Assembly: GCA_019095985.1 (NCBI GenBank)
Contig: CM032669.1
Span: forward strand, 11,974,044-12,038,043
DNA length: 64,000 nucleotides
Origin: Streblospio benedicti
Lineage: Eukaryota; Annelida; Polychaeta; Spionida; Spionidae
Reading direction: 5' to 3'
The notes beneath the pieces are model-generated. The model had not been told where the DNA came from. It made no database searches and worked only from the letters and a program-made list of their open reading frames with translations. Position 1 is the first letter of the stretch; each line of letters opens with the position of its first letter. The translations under genes were made by a program, and so were the position numbers. This document shows positions 38,801-46,860 of the stretch, piece after piece.

Positions 38801-41800
38801 AACCTTTATTTACAGCTCGGGGAATATTATTTTCAGCTTAGGAAATATGCATACTAACAAACTGCATAATTTGGAAACAAAGTTGAGAACGCAGAGGGTC
38901 AGCTATCTTGACCAAATTAGAACCCAGAAAGTTACAAAAAGAGTTAATGGCTCCATCTGTGGACACAGGCTCTGGCAGTCTGTTGAGGAGCTTGGTGTGG
39001 AGATCCAACGCCATAGAGCAATCACTGACAGGGGACGCAATGTCGTCGACATTGTATGTTGCTCATGACTTTGGCCTCTCAAGCAACGTACGGGTACTAA
39101 CTGCAAATTGGGAGACATGATAAATATTTTTTGCAATTATATTGACCAATTATTTGCAGGCTGTGAATGAAAGCTTGTTAGTTACATCAGAACATGTGAC
39201 TTTTGTAATTAAAATTAAATTTGCAATACGTTATTTAAAATTCCACTCTTCCACATTTAAAGCTTTGCCCAGCACATTATTTTACAAATTCTGTAGAACA
39301 AAAAATATATTTTGTATATTGTTACCTGCGCCAGCACTCCCACCAGATGAGACTGAGACATATGAGAGATGTGACGGTGGTCTTGACTGCTGAGTGGTGA
39401 CAATCGGATCTACTTGAGGAAGGGGGGGGGTTGGCGGACGGGGAGAGTTAGAAACATTAGAAATATCTTCATACTCCATAATATTGGATGAATGACTCAC
39501 CTGCTGCGAATTTCCCGAGAGTTGGGATGATTGCAAAGACGCTTGTTTTTGCAATTTAGACTGTGACTGTCACTGAGACTGTGACAGTGCTAAAGCACCC
39601 ACGTCTGCACGCTCCTCCGAAGCATAACTCTGGACATTTACTCGTTTACTCATGTGACTTGAATTACTTTTTAGAAAATTAGCTTGTTCCCAAATAAGCG
39701 TTTTACGGTGGCCACTTGGAACAAAAGTTCCAGACCCTGATTTGCACGCTGTATTGTCCATTTTTACAAAGAGGTCTCGAATGTGCTTCCACTGTTTAGC
39801 AACATATTCCCCACTTTCCATATCTAATTTTTCAGCCAGGATATTCCATATGGCCATTTTTTCGTGGACGGTTTTTTTTATAACCCTTGTGGGATTTATC
39901 CCACAACCCACTCAATTAAATCAGTTGTTTGTGCGTCATTGAGACCCTGACCTCGACATCTTTTAGCCTTTTTTTGAGACAAAGTATCGATTTGTGTATC
40001 TGAATTATTGCCCCCCCTCCACCCTCTCCTCAACCGCTGTTGCCTGCTCACCCTCACTGGTGGACTCAGCGACACCAATCTCATGACCTAATTCAAACAA
40101 ATGTGGGGTGCACATAAATAATTTGGAAAAACAGAGATGAACATACAAATCAACACATTTCTATTCACATTGGTGTAATTATCTAGCAGATGTTGTGAGC
40201 TACACATTAACACTTTTATCCTTTTAAAATATCCTTTTAAAATATGTTGCAATTTAAGTATGGTATATTGGGTGAAGAGTGAACAAAACCTAATTAATGA
40301 AATAATTTTTTTTACTCACGTTTCCTTTTGCGAGATGGTGATGTTGGCTGGTCATCTGACTCAGACACCTGCACCAGCTTGGCGCTCAGCTTGGTCTTGG
40401 ACTTGCCTTTGCCTTCGCCTTTGCCCTTTGCTGGCTTGGAAGGTGACGGTTGCTGTGAAACTTCAGATTCTATCTCTGAAGCTTGCTGTGGAGGTAAGTC
40501 TGAAGTTTGCTTTGAAACTTTGTCTGAAGGTTGCTCTGAAGGTTGCTATGATCCTTGCTGTGAAAGTTGGACTTGCTCACTACCCTTGGTAGCAGCAGCC
40601 CTTCCCCTGCCACGAGCAGAGACACGTGTTCCAAAAGTCCTGCCTTTATTAGGCATGCCCCTCTGAGGCATTTTCACACCAACACATCAAAAATGTAAAT
40701 GTTAAAATCAAAAATGTAAATGTTAAAATGAACTTTAAACTTTCAGCTTTATCTATATCCTGGGAGGCATTTTCACACCAACACTTCAAAAATGTAAATG
40801 TTAAAATGAACTTTAAACTTTCAGCTTTATCTATATCCTGGGAGGCATTTTCACACCAACACTTCAAAAATATAAATGTTAAAATGAACTTTAAACTTTG
40901 AACTTTATCTATCCAGTAATAATGATGAATTTCACATCCCAAAATTGTCCTATTCTGTGTCCAAATGTTCCGAATGTCACATAAATTTATTATAATATAG
41001 AATATATAATAACATGAAGTGCTACAGGTTGATTCACATCTTGGCTGGCTTGTGGGTAATTTGCACGCAAAAGTCTGTTTTATACCTCCGAGCTTCCCGC
41101 CTCCGCCTCAAAAACAAAGGAATTTTCCACACCACTGCGGAGTAAATATACCATTCCACGCCATTTTAGAAAACCTGACGAATCGGAAAATTGCCACGAT
41201 TCGCCGTGTAACTCCGCCTAACCGCCGCGAGTAATTTTCCTATGTTAAATTGTCTACCCCCCCACACATTGGGATGCCGGCGGCGGCGTCCACAATAATC
41301 TGCAAAGGATTGAAACACTCCGCCTTGGACATTTCAAAATGCCGTAGCGGACTTTCACAATGTTTGACGGTGTCTGGCGATGTCTAGCAATGTCCGACGG
41401 TGTGTGGAAACATTTCACTTCCACACGCCTCGATGTCTGGCTCTGCCAGACACCGCCACAACAATATTTGTGACGTCGCGTGTACGAAATTCACTCCATC
41501 TGACTTTGTTGCACCTACATTTTTTATAAATACGGGGGGCGGGGGACGGGGGGATGGCGGCACTTCTCTTTTTGCCCGCTGAGTGACTTCTGATGCCCCG
41601 AGACATTGAGATTTTTCTTGATTTTTCAATTTTGAGGCCTTGGGTGTCGGGACGACGCCTAACACCGCCCACATCGCGCCCAGGCAAATTGTGGGTAAGG
41701 TAAGATAATATAATGAACTCTTAGCAAGTTTCTTTCTTGGAGGACGGTTGAGAAGCAGGCTGGGTACCCAGGCCACACCCTCTGAATGAGAAATAATTAG

Positions 41801-43900
41801 GGACTGCTCAAATAAACTTAGGCTTTGATTAATATATTGATAGTAGGGTACAAAATACATGTAGCTGAAATCAAATAGTTTATTTAATCTCTATAATAAT
41901 TGATACTCTAACTTGATTTTACATTTTAATGTGATTTCTTATATAACAGTGTAAGCAGTAGAGAAACCAACCAGTCATAAGTCATCCACCAAATATTCTC
42001 TTAGTTATTTTGTTTGTCAGACAACTCTCTGCAGGCTCGCAGAGTACATCTCGATAGAAGGGGTTTAAAACCCATTAACTTTTTGTAACCATATATAGAA
42101 AATCTAGAAATATCATTTCATTGAGAGTGGCTACAGATGGGACATGCGCACGGATGGGACAAGCACAAGTCTTTGATGAAAAAATATTCCTGCAATGACA
42201 GATGGTTAACTGTTTTCACTTTACAGTACATGTATGCACAAACAAGTGATGCTCGAGTGACAATATCAAAACATTGCAAAGTCGATGTAAAGTGTTTACC
42301 TAGATATAAAAGACGTCTACAGATGGGACAGAAGTTTGAAGTTAATACCTGAATGTCACATATTTTCAGATAGGAAGATTTGCACTAATCCTCCCCTTTA
42401 ATATTTGTTTAATACATCTAAGCTATTCAATTATACTCAATTGCCAGCATTAACAACATGTCACCCTTTTTGATTATTTATTATTTACTAGAAATTGATG
42501 TCTATTTGAAAATTTGCAATTTCCATAACAATGCAGTACACTCACTAAAATTGAGACAATTTTGCCAATTTTTATTGTATTTTCCCAAAATAAACTGCAA
42601 AATAAAGAAGCATTGTTGTATGTCACTATGTATAGCAAACGTTCACAGATTCAATTTTAATACTGAGATATAATTTTTGAAAAAAGAGGATTTTTCAAAT
42701 GAAACACTGTTACGGTGATTATTCGTCATTTTGGTGCCATAAAAATGTACACATAAGAAAACCTGGCTTAAGAAAATGCTCAAACCTTTTCTGACAGTTA
42801 ATACTATATAACTGCTGTGATCCTGAGATAAAAGTAGTACAAATAAACATGTTTAAGAACACAAAATTTGCACGTAATGGGAGTTAAATGTAAAATGTCA
42901 TCTCATCTTGACCAAGGCAGTAAAGAGACTTATTTAGGTGTCAATTCCCTTCAATAGTCATTTGAGCTGTTGTTGAATCTCTTGATGGAAAGGAAACTTT
43001 TGGAAGTATTGTATTTCACTCACGTGTTTTGTCCCTGTTGATGTGGCCAACAACAGCAAAGTACACTGTGGTCTGGTAGCCCAAGTCGACCAGCCACCAG
43101 TTGCACACCTCACCCTGAGAGTTGCTGACCGAGAATATTCTGCAACAGTGAAAAGACCCAATGAGCTCTCTTCAAGCAAGATGGCAGCTATGATTGAGAA
43201 AATGAAATTCCCTTCTTGTATGATTACGATATTCAGTATACAACACATCAAGGTTACGTCACACATTTGTTCACTTACACCTATATGATTTCAAATTTCA
43301 TTTTGATAATGCACATAGAAAGAAAACTTATGATGGGGATGGAATGTTCACTGTACACGTGTATATCCCAATTGCCTTTCTTTTCACATTTTATTGAAAT
43401 AGCAAAAGCTAATTTCTTGCACTGCCGATCTTTGTGAACCAGATTTATTCTTCACATAAAAAAAAACAAAAACATGACGTCATCCAGGCCATTGTGAAGA
43501 GAAAGAAATGGAAATAAATATGTACATATTAAGTTCGCTCTAGCAACAATGATCAAATAATATACAAAGGAGAGAATAAACAATGACCAGTTCTTTCTTC
43601 AGTTCGGTTGGCTTTTTGTCACTCTGCTACAGCTATCACACCCAGCAGTGACACCAACGCCTGGTCAATCAACAATTTTCTACCATTAAAGAAAGAAGTT
43701 TTTGTTAAAATATAAAGCTGCCACTGACACCCCACAACTGAGCAATACTGAAACTATAAACACAGACAAAAAATACTTACACCCCATCCAAAGCTGCATT
43801 GGCACTTCCATCATCATACATTACAATATGATCTTCTGAGCTTCGTTTTTTTCTTTTCCCCCACCCAGTAATCGTAACTGGTTTTCTCATATACCCCATC
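14593..43900 (-). CDS. Mosaic extracellular gene: FTP modules, CTLD exons, EGF module (5' end not found)
   Basis: Rebuilt from splice sites. The exons are 43781-43900, 43024-43139, 31715-31845, 31387-31509, 30749-30898, 29966-30037, 29037-29136, 26424-26557, 24283-24498, 21780-21936, 19298-19440, 18453-18606, 16450-16574, 15275-15370, 14702-14812 and 14593-14618 (stop). From 30898 to the stop all intron phases agree, so this is one transcript unit. It encodes three fucolectin/tachylectin-4/pentraxin-type (FTP, F5/8C-like) modules, a 32-residue linker and a C-terminal EGF module, with no transmembrane segment, so the product is probably secreted. FTP modules in other animals bind fucose-containing glycans. 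The canonical His...Arg-x-Asp fucose and calcium residues are not evident here, so binding is uncertain. The donors at 21780 and 19298 (GTCATG, GTCGAT) are weak. The signal-peptide exon was not found; it may lie above 43.9 kb or have been missed. Confidence 0.72.
15275..15370 (-). CDS. Linker exon between FTP 3 and EGF
   Basis: 96 nt, phase 1-1, from GCCAG/AGAG to AAG/GTGAAT, in the single frame that joins both neighbours: RAFPVDAALAQLTLYDSPSY then KPPNYLFKQ. No domain recognised; Pro, Ser and Tyr suggest a flexible spacer. Confidence 0.65.
15433..15975. repeat. Segmental repeat, copy 2, in an FTP-gene intron
   Basis: Matches 1-997 at about 90% by eye, with an internal deletion. It sits between the FTP 3 exon (16450) and the linker exon (15370). 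Confidence 0.85.
15975..16109 (+). mobile_element. hAT-like MITE, copy B (right end only)
   Basis: CTGAATCCCGTAATAAACC, GGACGTAATGA and the right end GTTCACATCTCC (16098-16109) match the right side of the 27901-28725 element. Confidence 0.5.
16450..16574 (-). CDS. FTP module 3, last exon
   Basis: Exon from GACAG/GTTTC to CA/GTAAGT. It encodes FQGAFGSQLTVECNKAGRWV, then YLISTSASTFSFCEVEVFAD, a standard FTP ending (C...GRxVxL...LSFCEVEVF). Phase 2 in and 1 out. Confidence 0.8.
16575..18452. other. Intron of the mosaic gene, nothing seen
   Basis: No repeat or splice-flanked frame recognised on either strand; AT-rich. Confidence 0.5.
18453..18606 (-). CDS. Cys-rich exon within FTP module 3
   Basis: The acceptor TTGTAG/AG at 18606 gives phase 1 in and phase 2 out (CT/GTAAGG), in frame with both neighbours. 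It encodes ECGTVTETANLGGDGQIRAE, then GHCGVEKARALCAANTSC and VGFDVVTGDD. The Cys pattern (ARxLCAANxSCVGF) resembles the centre of PAN/Apple modules. It makes the loop between FTP halves about 25 residues longer than in modules 1 and 2. Confidence 0.65.
19298..21936 (-). CDS. FTP module 3, exons a and b (21780-21936, 19298-19440)
   Basis: Exon a encodes MENVALGKLTAQTGPG and ends SPQNAVDRNR; exon b encodes SCVFITEYAGTPPVWVVEL and ends VYNRRQQYWDLPMATRG. NVALGK and NAVDxN are FTP hallmarks, but PVWVVELA replaces the usual PWWxVDLG, so this module has diverged. Donors GTCATG and GTCGAT are weak, though phases match on both sides. Confidence 0.68.
19441..21779. other. Intron with low-complexity tracts
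   Basis: Holds T and G tracts (19826-19858), A tracts (20608-20750) and short TACATTATACATGTTA repeats (21055-21085). A 63-codon minus frame at 21368-21559 is unsupported. Confidence 0.5.
22015..22135. repeat. Left inverted end of the Penelope-like element, with hammerhead-like core
   Basis: Inverted match to 23822-23925. Read on the minus strand it contains CGATGA, a perfect stem GTTGTT/AACAAC with loop GCGAT, then AAAA, resembling hammerhead boxes (CUGANGA - stem II - GAAA) with two departures. Confidence 0.65.
23822..23925. repeat. Right inverted end of the Penelope-like element, with hammerhead-like core
   Basis: Read on the plus strand: TCGATGA, stem GTTGTT/AACAAT, then GAAAGTCTCGCC at 23860-23871. 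The opposite orientation to the left end fits the inverted pseudo-terminal repeats often found on Penelope-like elements. Confidence 0.65.
24283..24498 (-). CDS. FTP module 2, exon c
   Basis: Exon from TTGCAG to GTAAGT, phase 1-1, encoding ASGSVALSIHLSNSIDSERA, then ATLCGRVVV, NCEHLGAGRHVTVWRHG and LTLTEVIVMAP. It completes module 2 with the usual C...C...GRxVxV...LTLxEV pattern. Locally GC-rich compared with its flanks, as expected for coding sequence. Confidence 0.85.
24540..25445 (+). mobile_element. Tx1/L1-type LINE 3' remnant in an FTP-gene intron
   Basis: Plus-strand frames read NWLNIFIGNAILDTPNVLIN, KWNLFLNSQLSWKEMF, then MNVSNGLCTLCNLNN and VHIIFKCPKICIIWKKI. The CxxC...HxxFxC block is the reverse-transcriptase-associated zinc finger at the end of L1/Tx1 ORF2 proteins. 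It is 5'-truncated, has at least two breaks (near 25010 and 25140), and ends close to 25440. Confidence 0.65.
25446..26423. other. Intron of the mosaic gene, nothing seen
   Basis: AT-rich sequence without recognised elements. Confidence 0.5.
26424..29136 (-). CDS. FTP module 2, exons a and b (29037-29136, 26424-26557)
   Basis: Exon a begins GNIASRKQYGTKAYQT and ends SAAVDGDR; exon b encodes MADPWWSVDLGQITAVGIVK. NIAxxK, AVDGD and PWWSVDLG are textbook FTP signatures in the right order. Splice phases 1-2 and 2-1 agree with the neighbours. The 2.5-kb intron between them holds a hAT-like MITE and a tandem duplication. Confidence 0.85.
26617..27215. repeat. Tandem duplication, about 355-bp offset, containing SINE tails
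   Basis: GAGTGATAAGCATGTCTGCT to TATCGATATGATTRTTT is present at 26617-26845 and 26971-27205, about 85% alike. Each copy starts with the body of the SINE family seen at 1850-2119, on the plus strand here. Confidence 0.8.
27901..28725. mobile_element. hAT-like MITE, copy C, complete
   Basis: Inverted ends AGAGATGTGAAC (27901-27912) and GTTCACATCTCT (28714-28725). The flanks GCAAAGCC (27893-27900) and GCAAAGCT (28726-28733) form an 8-bp target duplication with one difference, as hAT elements make. AT-rich inside with TCTTAAT-rich sequence; no coding capacity. It lies in an FTP-gene intron. Confidence 0.75.
29966..30898 (-). CDS. FTP module 1, exons c and d (30749-30898, 29966-30037)
   Basis: The first exon starts at TTGCAG/TTCCCC, encodes VSAAVHVIKEFIPSH and onward, and ends CDATKLTG in phase 1. 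The second encodes GRYVAVTMPGNNNQLVLNEV plus EVYL, the canonical FTP ending (GRYVxVxLPG...LxLxEVEV). Together with 43781-43900 and 43024-43139 it makes one full FTP domain. The open frame that continues past 30898 is intron. Confidence 0.75.
31387..31509 (-). CDS. C-type lectin-like domain, last exon
   Basis: Flanked by TTGCAG and GTGAGT, phase 1 in and 1 out. It encodes SNCVSIASHVKGWQQSGD and closes with FNCNDLSSIICEVPE. The two spaced Cys and terminal ICE match the end of a CTLD. No calcium-binding WND or EPN motif is visible, so sugar binding of the classical kind is not supported. Confidence 0.6.
31715..31845 (-). CDS. C-type lectin-like domain, middle exon
   Basis: Flanked by TTGCAG and GTGAAT, phase 2 in and 1 out. 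It encodes HWVASVGDFGFARNSG and ends KWSNLQHTKNLG. The WVxxxGD start resembles the WIGLxD segment of C-type lectin domains. It splices in frame to 31387-31509. An N-terminal CTLD exon ending in phase 2 should lie upstream but was not found; it may be in the assembly gap at 32469-32568 or lost. Confidence 0.55.
32100..32345. other. Homopolymer-rich, probably low-quality sequence beside a gap
   Basis: Long alternating A and T runs with occasional G runs, unlike any other part of the window, next to the gap at 32469. More likely the poor end of a read or contig than biology. Confidence 0.6.
32469..32568. other. Assembly gap, 100 N
   Basis: Exactly 100 N: a gap of unknown true size, within the intron region above the C-type-lectin exons. 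Confidence 1.
32641..33016. repeat. Large palindrome, arms about 185 bp, with hammerhead-like motifs
   Basis: Arms 32641-32826 and 32831-33016 are near-identical inverted copies centred at about 32828 in AT-rich sequence. Each arm holds two copies of GGACACTAGAGATGTCGAAA; in the left arm (minus strand) one is preceded by TTGAGGA, giving hammerhead boxes with one changed base. Open frames on both strands here are products of the palindrome. Confidence 0.8.
33017..33744. other. No feature seen
   Basis: A 90-codon plus frame at 33214-33486 is hydrophobic and AT-driven with no domain; not called. Confidence 0.5.
33745..34390 (+). mobile_element. PIF/Harbinger transposase fragment (DDE_Tnp_4)
   Basis: Readable pieces in order are ENGYLNLPPPDPLP, DIIDFPYFFLGGDAF, then MKLFGMKGLSREQQIFNYRI, RGRMVVENAFGILAQRWQCF and SVPWQRGVYNSAS. 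The DxxFPYFxxGDDAF, FNYRxSRxRxVVENAFGILAxRW order is characteristic of Harbinger transposases, which cut and paste DNA. The N-terminal half with the first Asp is absent. At least two frame changes (before MKLFG and after HAAV) show that it is dead. No terminal repeats recognised around it. Confidence 0.8.
34441..34605. repeat. Tandem duplication, about 70-bp unit, 90-bp offset
   Basis: TTTTTAGTGTTTAAGATACA and the next 50 bp recur at 34441 and 34531 with four or five differences. The second copy runs into the LINE tail that follows. Confidence 0.8.
34570..35335 (+). mobile_element. LINE reverse transcriptase C-terminal remnant
   Basis: The sequence reads WKKCKLLGSYIDTETDIKQR, then KVRYFNCFESSIFLYNSSLW, LQRRIIGFQYPKK, and in shifted frames KMFGHVCRLQEESPAKQA and RDIWKNIISNSN. 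This is the post-palm part of a non-LTR retrotransposon ORF2 (ESxFLYxxxxWTL, RRxxRRIxGxxYP, RxxxFGHVxRxxE). It is 5'-truncated with several frame breaks. Exact clade not determined. Confidence 0.7.
35336..36774. other. No feature seen
   Basis: AT-rich with a C/A homopolymer junction at 35549-35575. No domain-bearing frame. Confidence 0.5.
36775..36833. repeat. About 38-bp minisatellite, left block
   Basis: TAAGCGTACATATAATACA recurs; the same unit continues at 37516-37645. Confidence 0.75.
37376..37513. repeat. Palindrome, arms about 65 bp
   Basis: ATATGTCACGGTTTGTCTGT is mirrored by the inverted ACAAACCATGACATAT; the centre is near 37443 (GCCCTCGCAAGCTCGGGC). A long hairpin with almost no loop. 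Confidence 0.9.
37516..37645. repeat. About 38-bp minisatellite, right block
   Basis: Three to four units of CAATAGAATACAGTGTACTT plus AGGCGTACATATAATA. Same unit as 36775-36833, with about 680 bp including the palindrome at 37376 in between. Confidence 0.8.
38030..40678 (-). pseudogene. MADF/BESS-type DNA-binding protein gene, decayed
   Basis: The likely start is at 40672 (MPQRGMPNKGRTFGT), then an RGRG-type basic stretch and Gln/Ser/Lys-rich sequence ending in KRK/GTGAGT near 40318. A second exon (about 40088-39326) holds LNDAQTTDLIEWV, then a MADF/SANT-like segment with MAIWNILAEKLDM and KQWKHIRDLFVKM. A third (about 39108-38880) has DGAINSFCNFLGSNLVKIAD, BESS-like. A Pro-rich segment (about 38800-38450) and a tail to 38070 follow. 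Damage: CAG to TAG after SQQGS, a stop and frame change around 39900-40020, and a stop near 39571. MADF proteins are host transcription factors or partners encoded by PIF/Harbinger transposons; the Harbinger transposase piece at 33.8 kb makes the second origin possible. Confidence 0.5.
40667..40920. repeat. About three 78-bp tandem units upstream of the MADF gene start
   Basis: GGCATTTTCACACCAACAC recurs at 40667, 40766 and 40844; the first unit carries an extra 20-bp internal duplication (AAAAATGTAAATGTTAAAAT). The repeat covers the presumed ATG context, so the start and near promoter of the MADF gene have been multiplied. Confidence 0.85.
40921..43023. other. No gene; a CG-richer stretch at 41090-41700
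   Basis: CG dinucleotides cluster at 41090-41700, upstream of the minus-strand MADF gene, and could be its promoter region or a transposon end. 41700-43023 shows nothing. Confidence 0.4.
43024..43139 (-). CDS. FTP module 1, exon b (WWLVDLG core)
   Basis: Flanked by TTGCAG and GTGAGT. It encodes CNWWLVDLGYQTTVYFAVV, where WWxVDLG is the hallmark core strand of F5/8C and FTP domains, and ends INRDKT in phase 1. That phase fits exon 30749-30898, 12 kb downstream, but also leaves room for the intervening C-type-lectin exons. Confidence 0.7.
43781..43900 (-). CDS. FTP module 1, exon a
   Basis: Exon from TTACAG/G to GT/GTAAGT, phase 2 in and 2 out. It ends DDGSANAALDGV, matching the usual SxAVDGN segment that precedes the first FTP intron. 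The N-terminal part (RKPVTITGWGKRKKRSS) is basic and atypical. It joins exon 43024-43139 in frame. Confidence 0.6.
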
Positions 43901-44059
43901 CTGTAATAATTGAAAGAAATATATAACTTTAAATAACATGATAATATAAAACTGTTTGAAGATTAGATATCCACCATATTTAATCTATACTACTGAATTT
44001 TTAACCTACTTACACAGAAAGGGCATAAGAGGCAATTCATGAACTCAGTGCCCGATTAA

Positions 44060-44520
44060 GGCTTAGTGGGGCCCCGGTCTGTGAGTCAACGTGGGGCCCT
44101 TTGACCCGTGATGCGACATTTTGTCGCCAATCGCAACATTTTATGGGGCCATTGAAAAAATATATATATACTTGGGGCTTCTGTTTTGGTGCTTTCTCAT
44201 AAAAAAGAAATGTGTGTAAAAATGTTTGCAAAGTCTGGGGCCCCATAATAATGTGTAATTGAATCTTAGGGTTGATTAACAGATTTCACATAACTTGGGG
44301 CCCCTGAAAATATATATACTTGGGGCTTCTGTTTTCGTGCTTTCACATAAAAAAAGTACAAGGAAAAATGTTAACTAAATCTGAGGTTCCATAGTAACTT
44401 TATTATTACGTATACGGTCCCTTTCGCATAAAAAATTTGCGTGCGTAAAATTTTTGCCAAAATCTGGGGGCCCCCTTTATGCTGCTTTATGCTGGGGGCC
44501 CCTGGCTGCAGCCCGGTCAG
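44060..44520. repeat. Imperfect tandem repeat with GGGGCCCC blocks
   Basis: CTTGGGGCTTCTGTTTTNGTG followed by a CATAAAAAA block and TGGGGCCCC recurs at about 44170, 44310 and (degraded) 44420. No gene seen. Confidence 0.65.
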
Positions 44521-45694
44521 TCGCCCCCCCCCACTCTCTTTGGCATGGCACCAGGTTAGGGTGCACACTACTCAGCTCCCTAATTAACCCCTCCCATCTT
44601 GGCGTTATGTCATTACGTTGTACTAAGTCACACTGAAGAAATATGACGGATGCTATGACACGTCTGTGGAAGTATGTTAATCCAGAAGTATAGATTAAAT
44701 ATGTTTCATATACTTGAATAACCTTTTTTTTATTCAATTATTCAGTATCTATATATTGATGTGCTAATTTGGACATGCTGTCCTGCAAACTCCTCCCAAA
44801 CGTGACTAGCTAGAACCCATCTAACTATGAGCGATTGTTCATGGTACTGGATAGAAGTGTAAATGCATGTTTCTGATCCTCAAAATGGCTCTGTTAGCCA
44901 TCAATTGGTAATTTTATGACAAAAATTGCAGACAACAGCTGACATCTTGGGGAGTCCAGGGGGCCTTATTAGGACAGTGGTCGAAGCTCTCAGGACGCAT
45001 TTTTCTATGCTTTTTGTTGTTTATTAGTAATGGGGGGAGGGAGGAGGGAGGATGGTGGTGAATTGGACAGGTGCTATCAGGACATGGGGCGGTGGTGTCA
45101 GTACAGTGCTCAAATTTGGTCTGTCTGGTGAAAAAGGTGACCACACGCAGGCCTATTTTACATGGACGCAAATGGTCCATATTTGTGTCCGTACCGGGCC
45201 ATTGTTTGGTCCACTTCTAACTGTGACCCTAATAAGGATCACATCAAGTGCCCCAGATGACTTTTTAGCCAAAGGACTAGCATCCAGGCCTAGTATTACA
45301 TAAAAATTACAAGTTCTCCAAAAATGCTCATACAATACCAGTGCCCCAATAAGAAACTGAGTGTCTCAAACCTGTAGCAAGAACAGTAAAATGATAGAGA
45401 TGACCAATAAACCAACTGATATCTCTTCATAATGTGATTAAAAGGAAATTAAACAAACCTTTAGAAAAGACATAAAAATATATGGAGGTTTCAAGATGTA
45501 AACATTATAATTTTAGAAGTGAATAAGGTATTGTTGTAGTAAACTGCTGTTTGAGGTTATTGGCACAATTCTAACTAGATCAGAAGTGTTCAAAGAACAC
45601 GTCGTCGCTAGAACAACGTTGACTTATTCAAGTTCAACTGTTAAAAATTGACTAAAACTTTATGGAAATCTTGATTAAAAGTACACAGTAATTA

Positions 45695-46860
45695 AATTAG
45701 CCACAAATAATACCACCACTGTGTGATAGTAGTGTGCATGTGTGCGCAGTATTGATTTTTAAAGCCCAGCTTTGCAGAAGACTTGAGCTTTATAGCCGTC
45801 GTAGGCGTTTCATTGTGTTCCCTCTTCACCACCTACTACGTTTACTATAAAGCAACATCCATGGGCGGCTAAAAATTAGTGCCCAATTTGAATTCATCAA
45901 TGGAACGACAATCGCCGATGTTAATGAGCTTGGCAAACGCCGCAGCCGATCAAAATCAATACGCCAGTACATATGCACGCATGTGGCTTGTGTGTTTGTT
46001 CTTTTCTGTCTATCCGGCATGCATGCAACAACTCCGAGTTATATCGCATGTTGTAGTAATTTCACGCACATTTCATTCAAGAGAGACTTAAAGCTCGGCT
46101 TTTCAGGAGTCTGACTCCTTTGATATTAATTTGCAGCAGGCATATTGATTTTATCACGTTTGGCCTTGACTTTGCTGCTTGGGTTAAATATTGATTTTTT
46201 CTTGCTGGCTAAGTGCATTGAATATCAGTAAAATTTCATAAATTGCCTTCTAGAAGACAATTTAATTCGCAGAGTGCCCAAAATCGAATCACTTCGGTGT
46301 CGCCTCATACCTCATAATTGTGTAAAGTTTGAACAAAATCGGTGTAACGTTAAAAGCTCTAGCTTGTCCGGAGACATACATACATAGATAGATACATACA
46401 TAGATACATACATACATAGAAACAAAGTGATCACATGGCTTTCGCTTCAGCTACTGAAGCGACGCAATTAGCCACAAATAATATCAGTGTGATTGTACTG
46501 TGCATGTGTGTGTGGTATTGATTTTATTAATTTGCAGCAGACATATTGATTTTATCACTCTGGCTTTGACTTTGCTGCTTGGGTTAAATATTGATTTTTT
46601 CTTGATGGCTAATTGCATTGAATATCAGTAAAATGCCATAAATAGCCTTCTAACATACACAATTTAATTGGCATAGTGCCCAAAATCGAATCACTTTGGT
46701 GTCGCATCATACCTCATAGCTGTGTAAAGTTTGAACGAAATCGGTGTAACGGTAAAAGCTCTAGCTTGTCCGGAGACATACATATATAGATACATACATA
46801 GATACATAGAAACGAAGTGATCACAAGGCTTTCGCTTCAGCAGCGACGCAATGATGCCTC
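45695..46860. repeat. Two diverged direct copies of a dispersed repeat with ATAC/ATAG microsatellite
   Basis: The blocks AATTAGCCACAAATAATA, CTTTGCTGCTTGGGTTAAAT, AAAGCTCTAGCTTGTCCGGA and CTTTCGCTTCAG occur in order in both halves (about 45695-46450 and 46468-46855). Each ends with a CATA/GATA run. The layout (conserved 3' part plus short microsatellite) resembles a SINE or LINE 3' end. The first copy carries about 400 extra bp (45770-46110). Confidence 0.7.

Noticed and set aside
44477-44737. 86-codon minus frame
   Set aside because: Lies partly in the GGGGCCCC repeat and has no recognisable domain.
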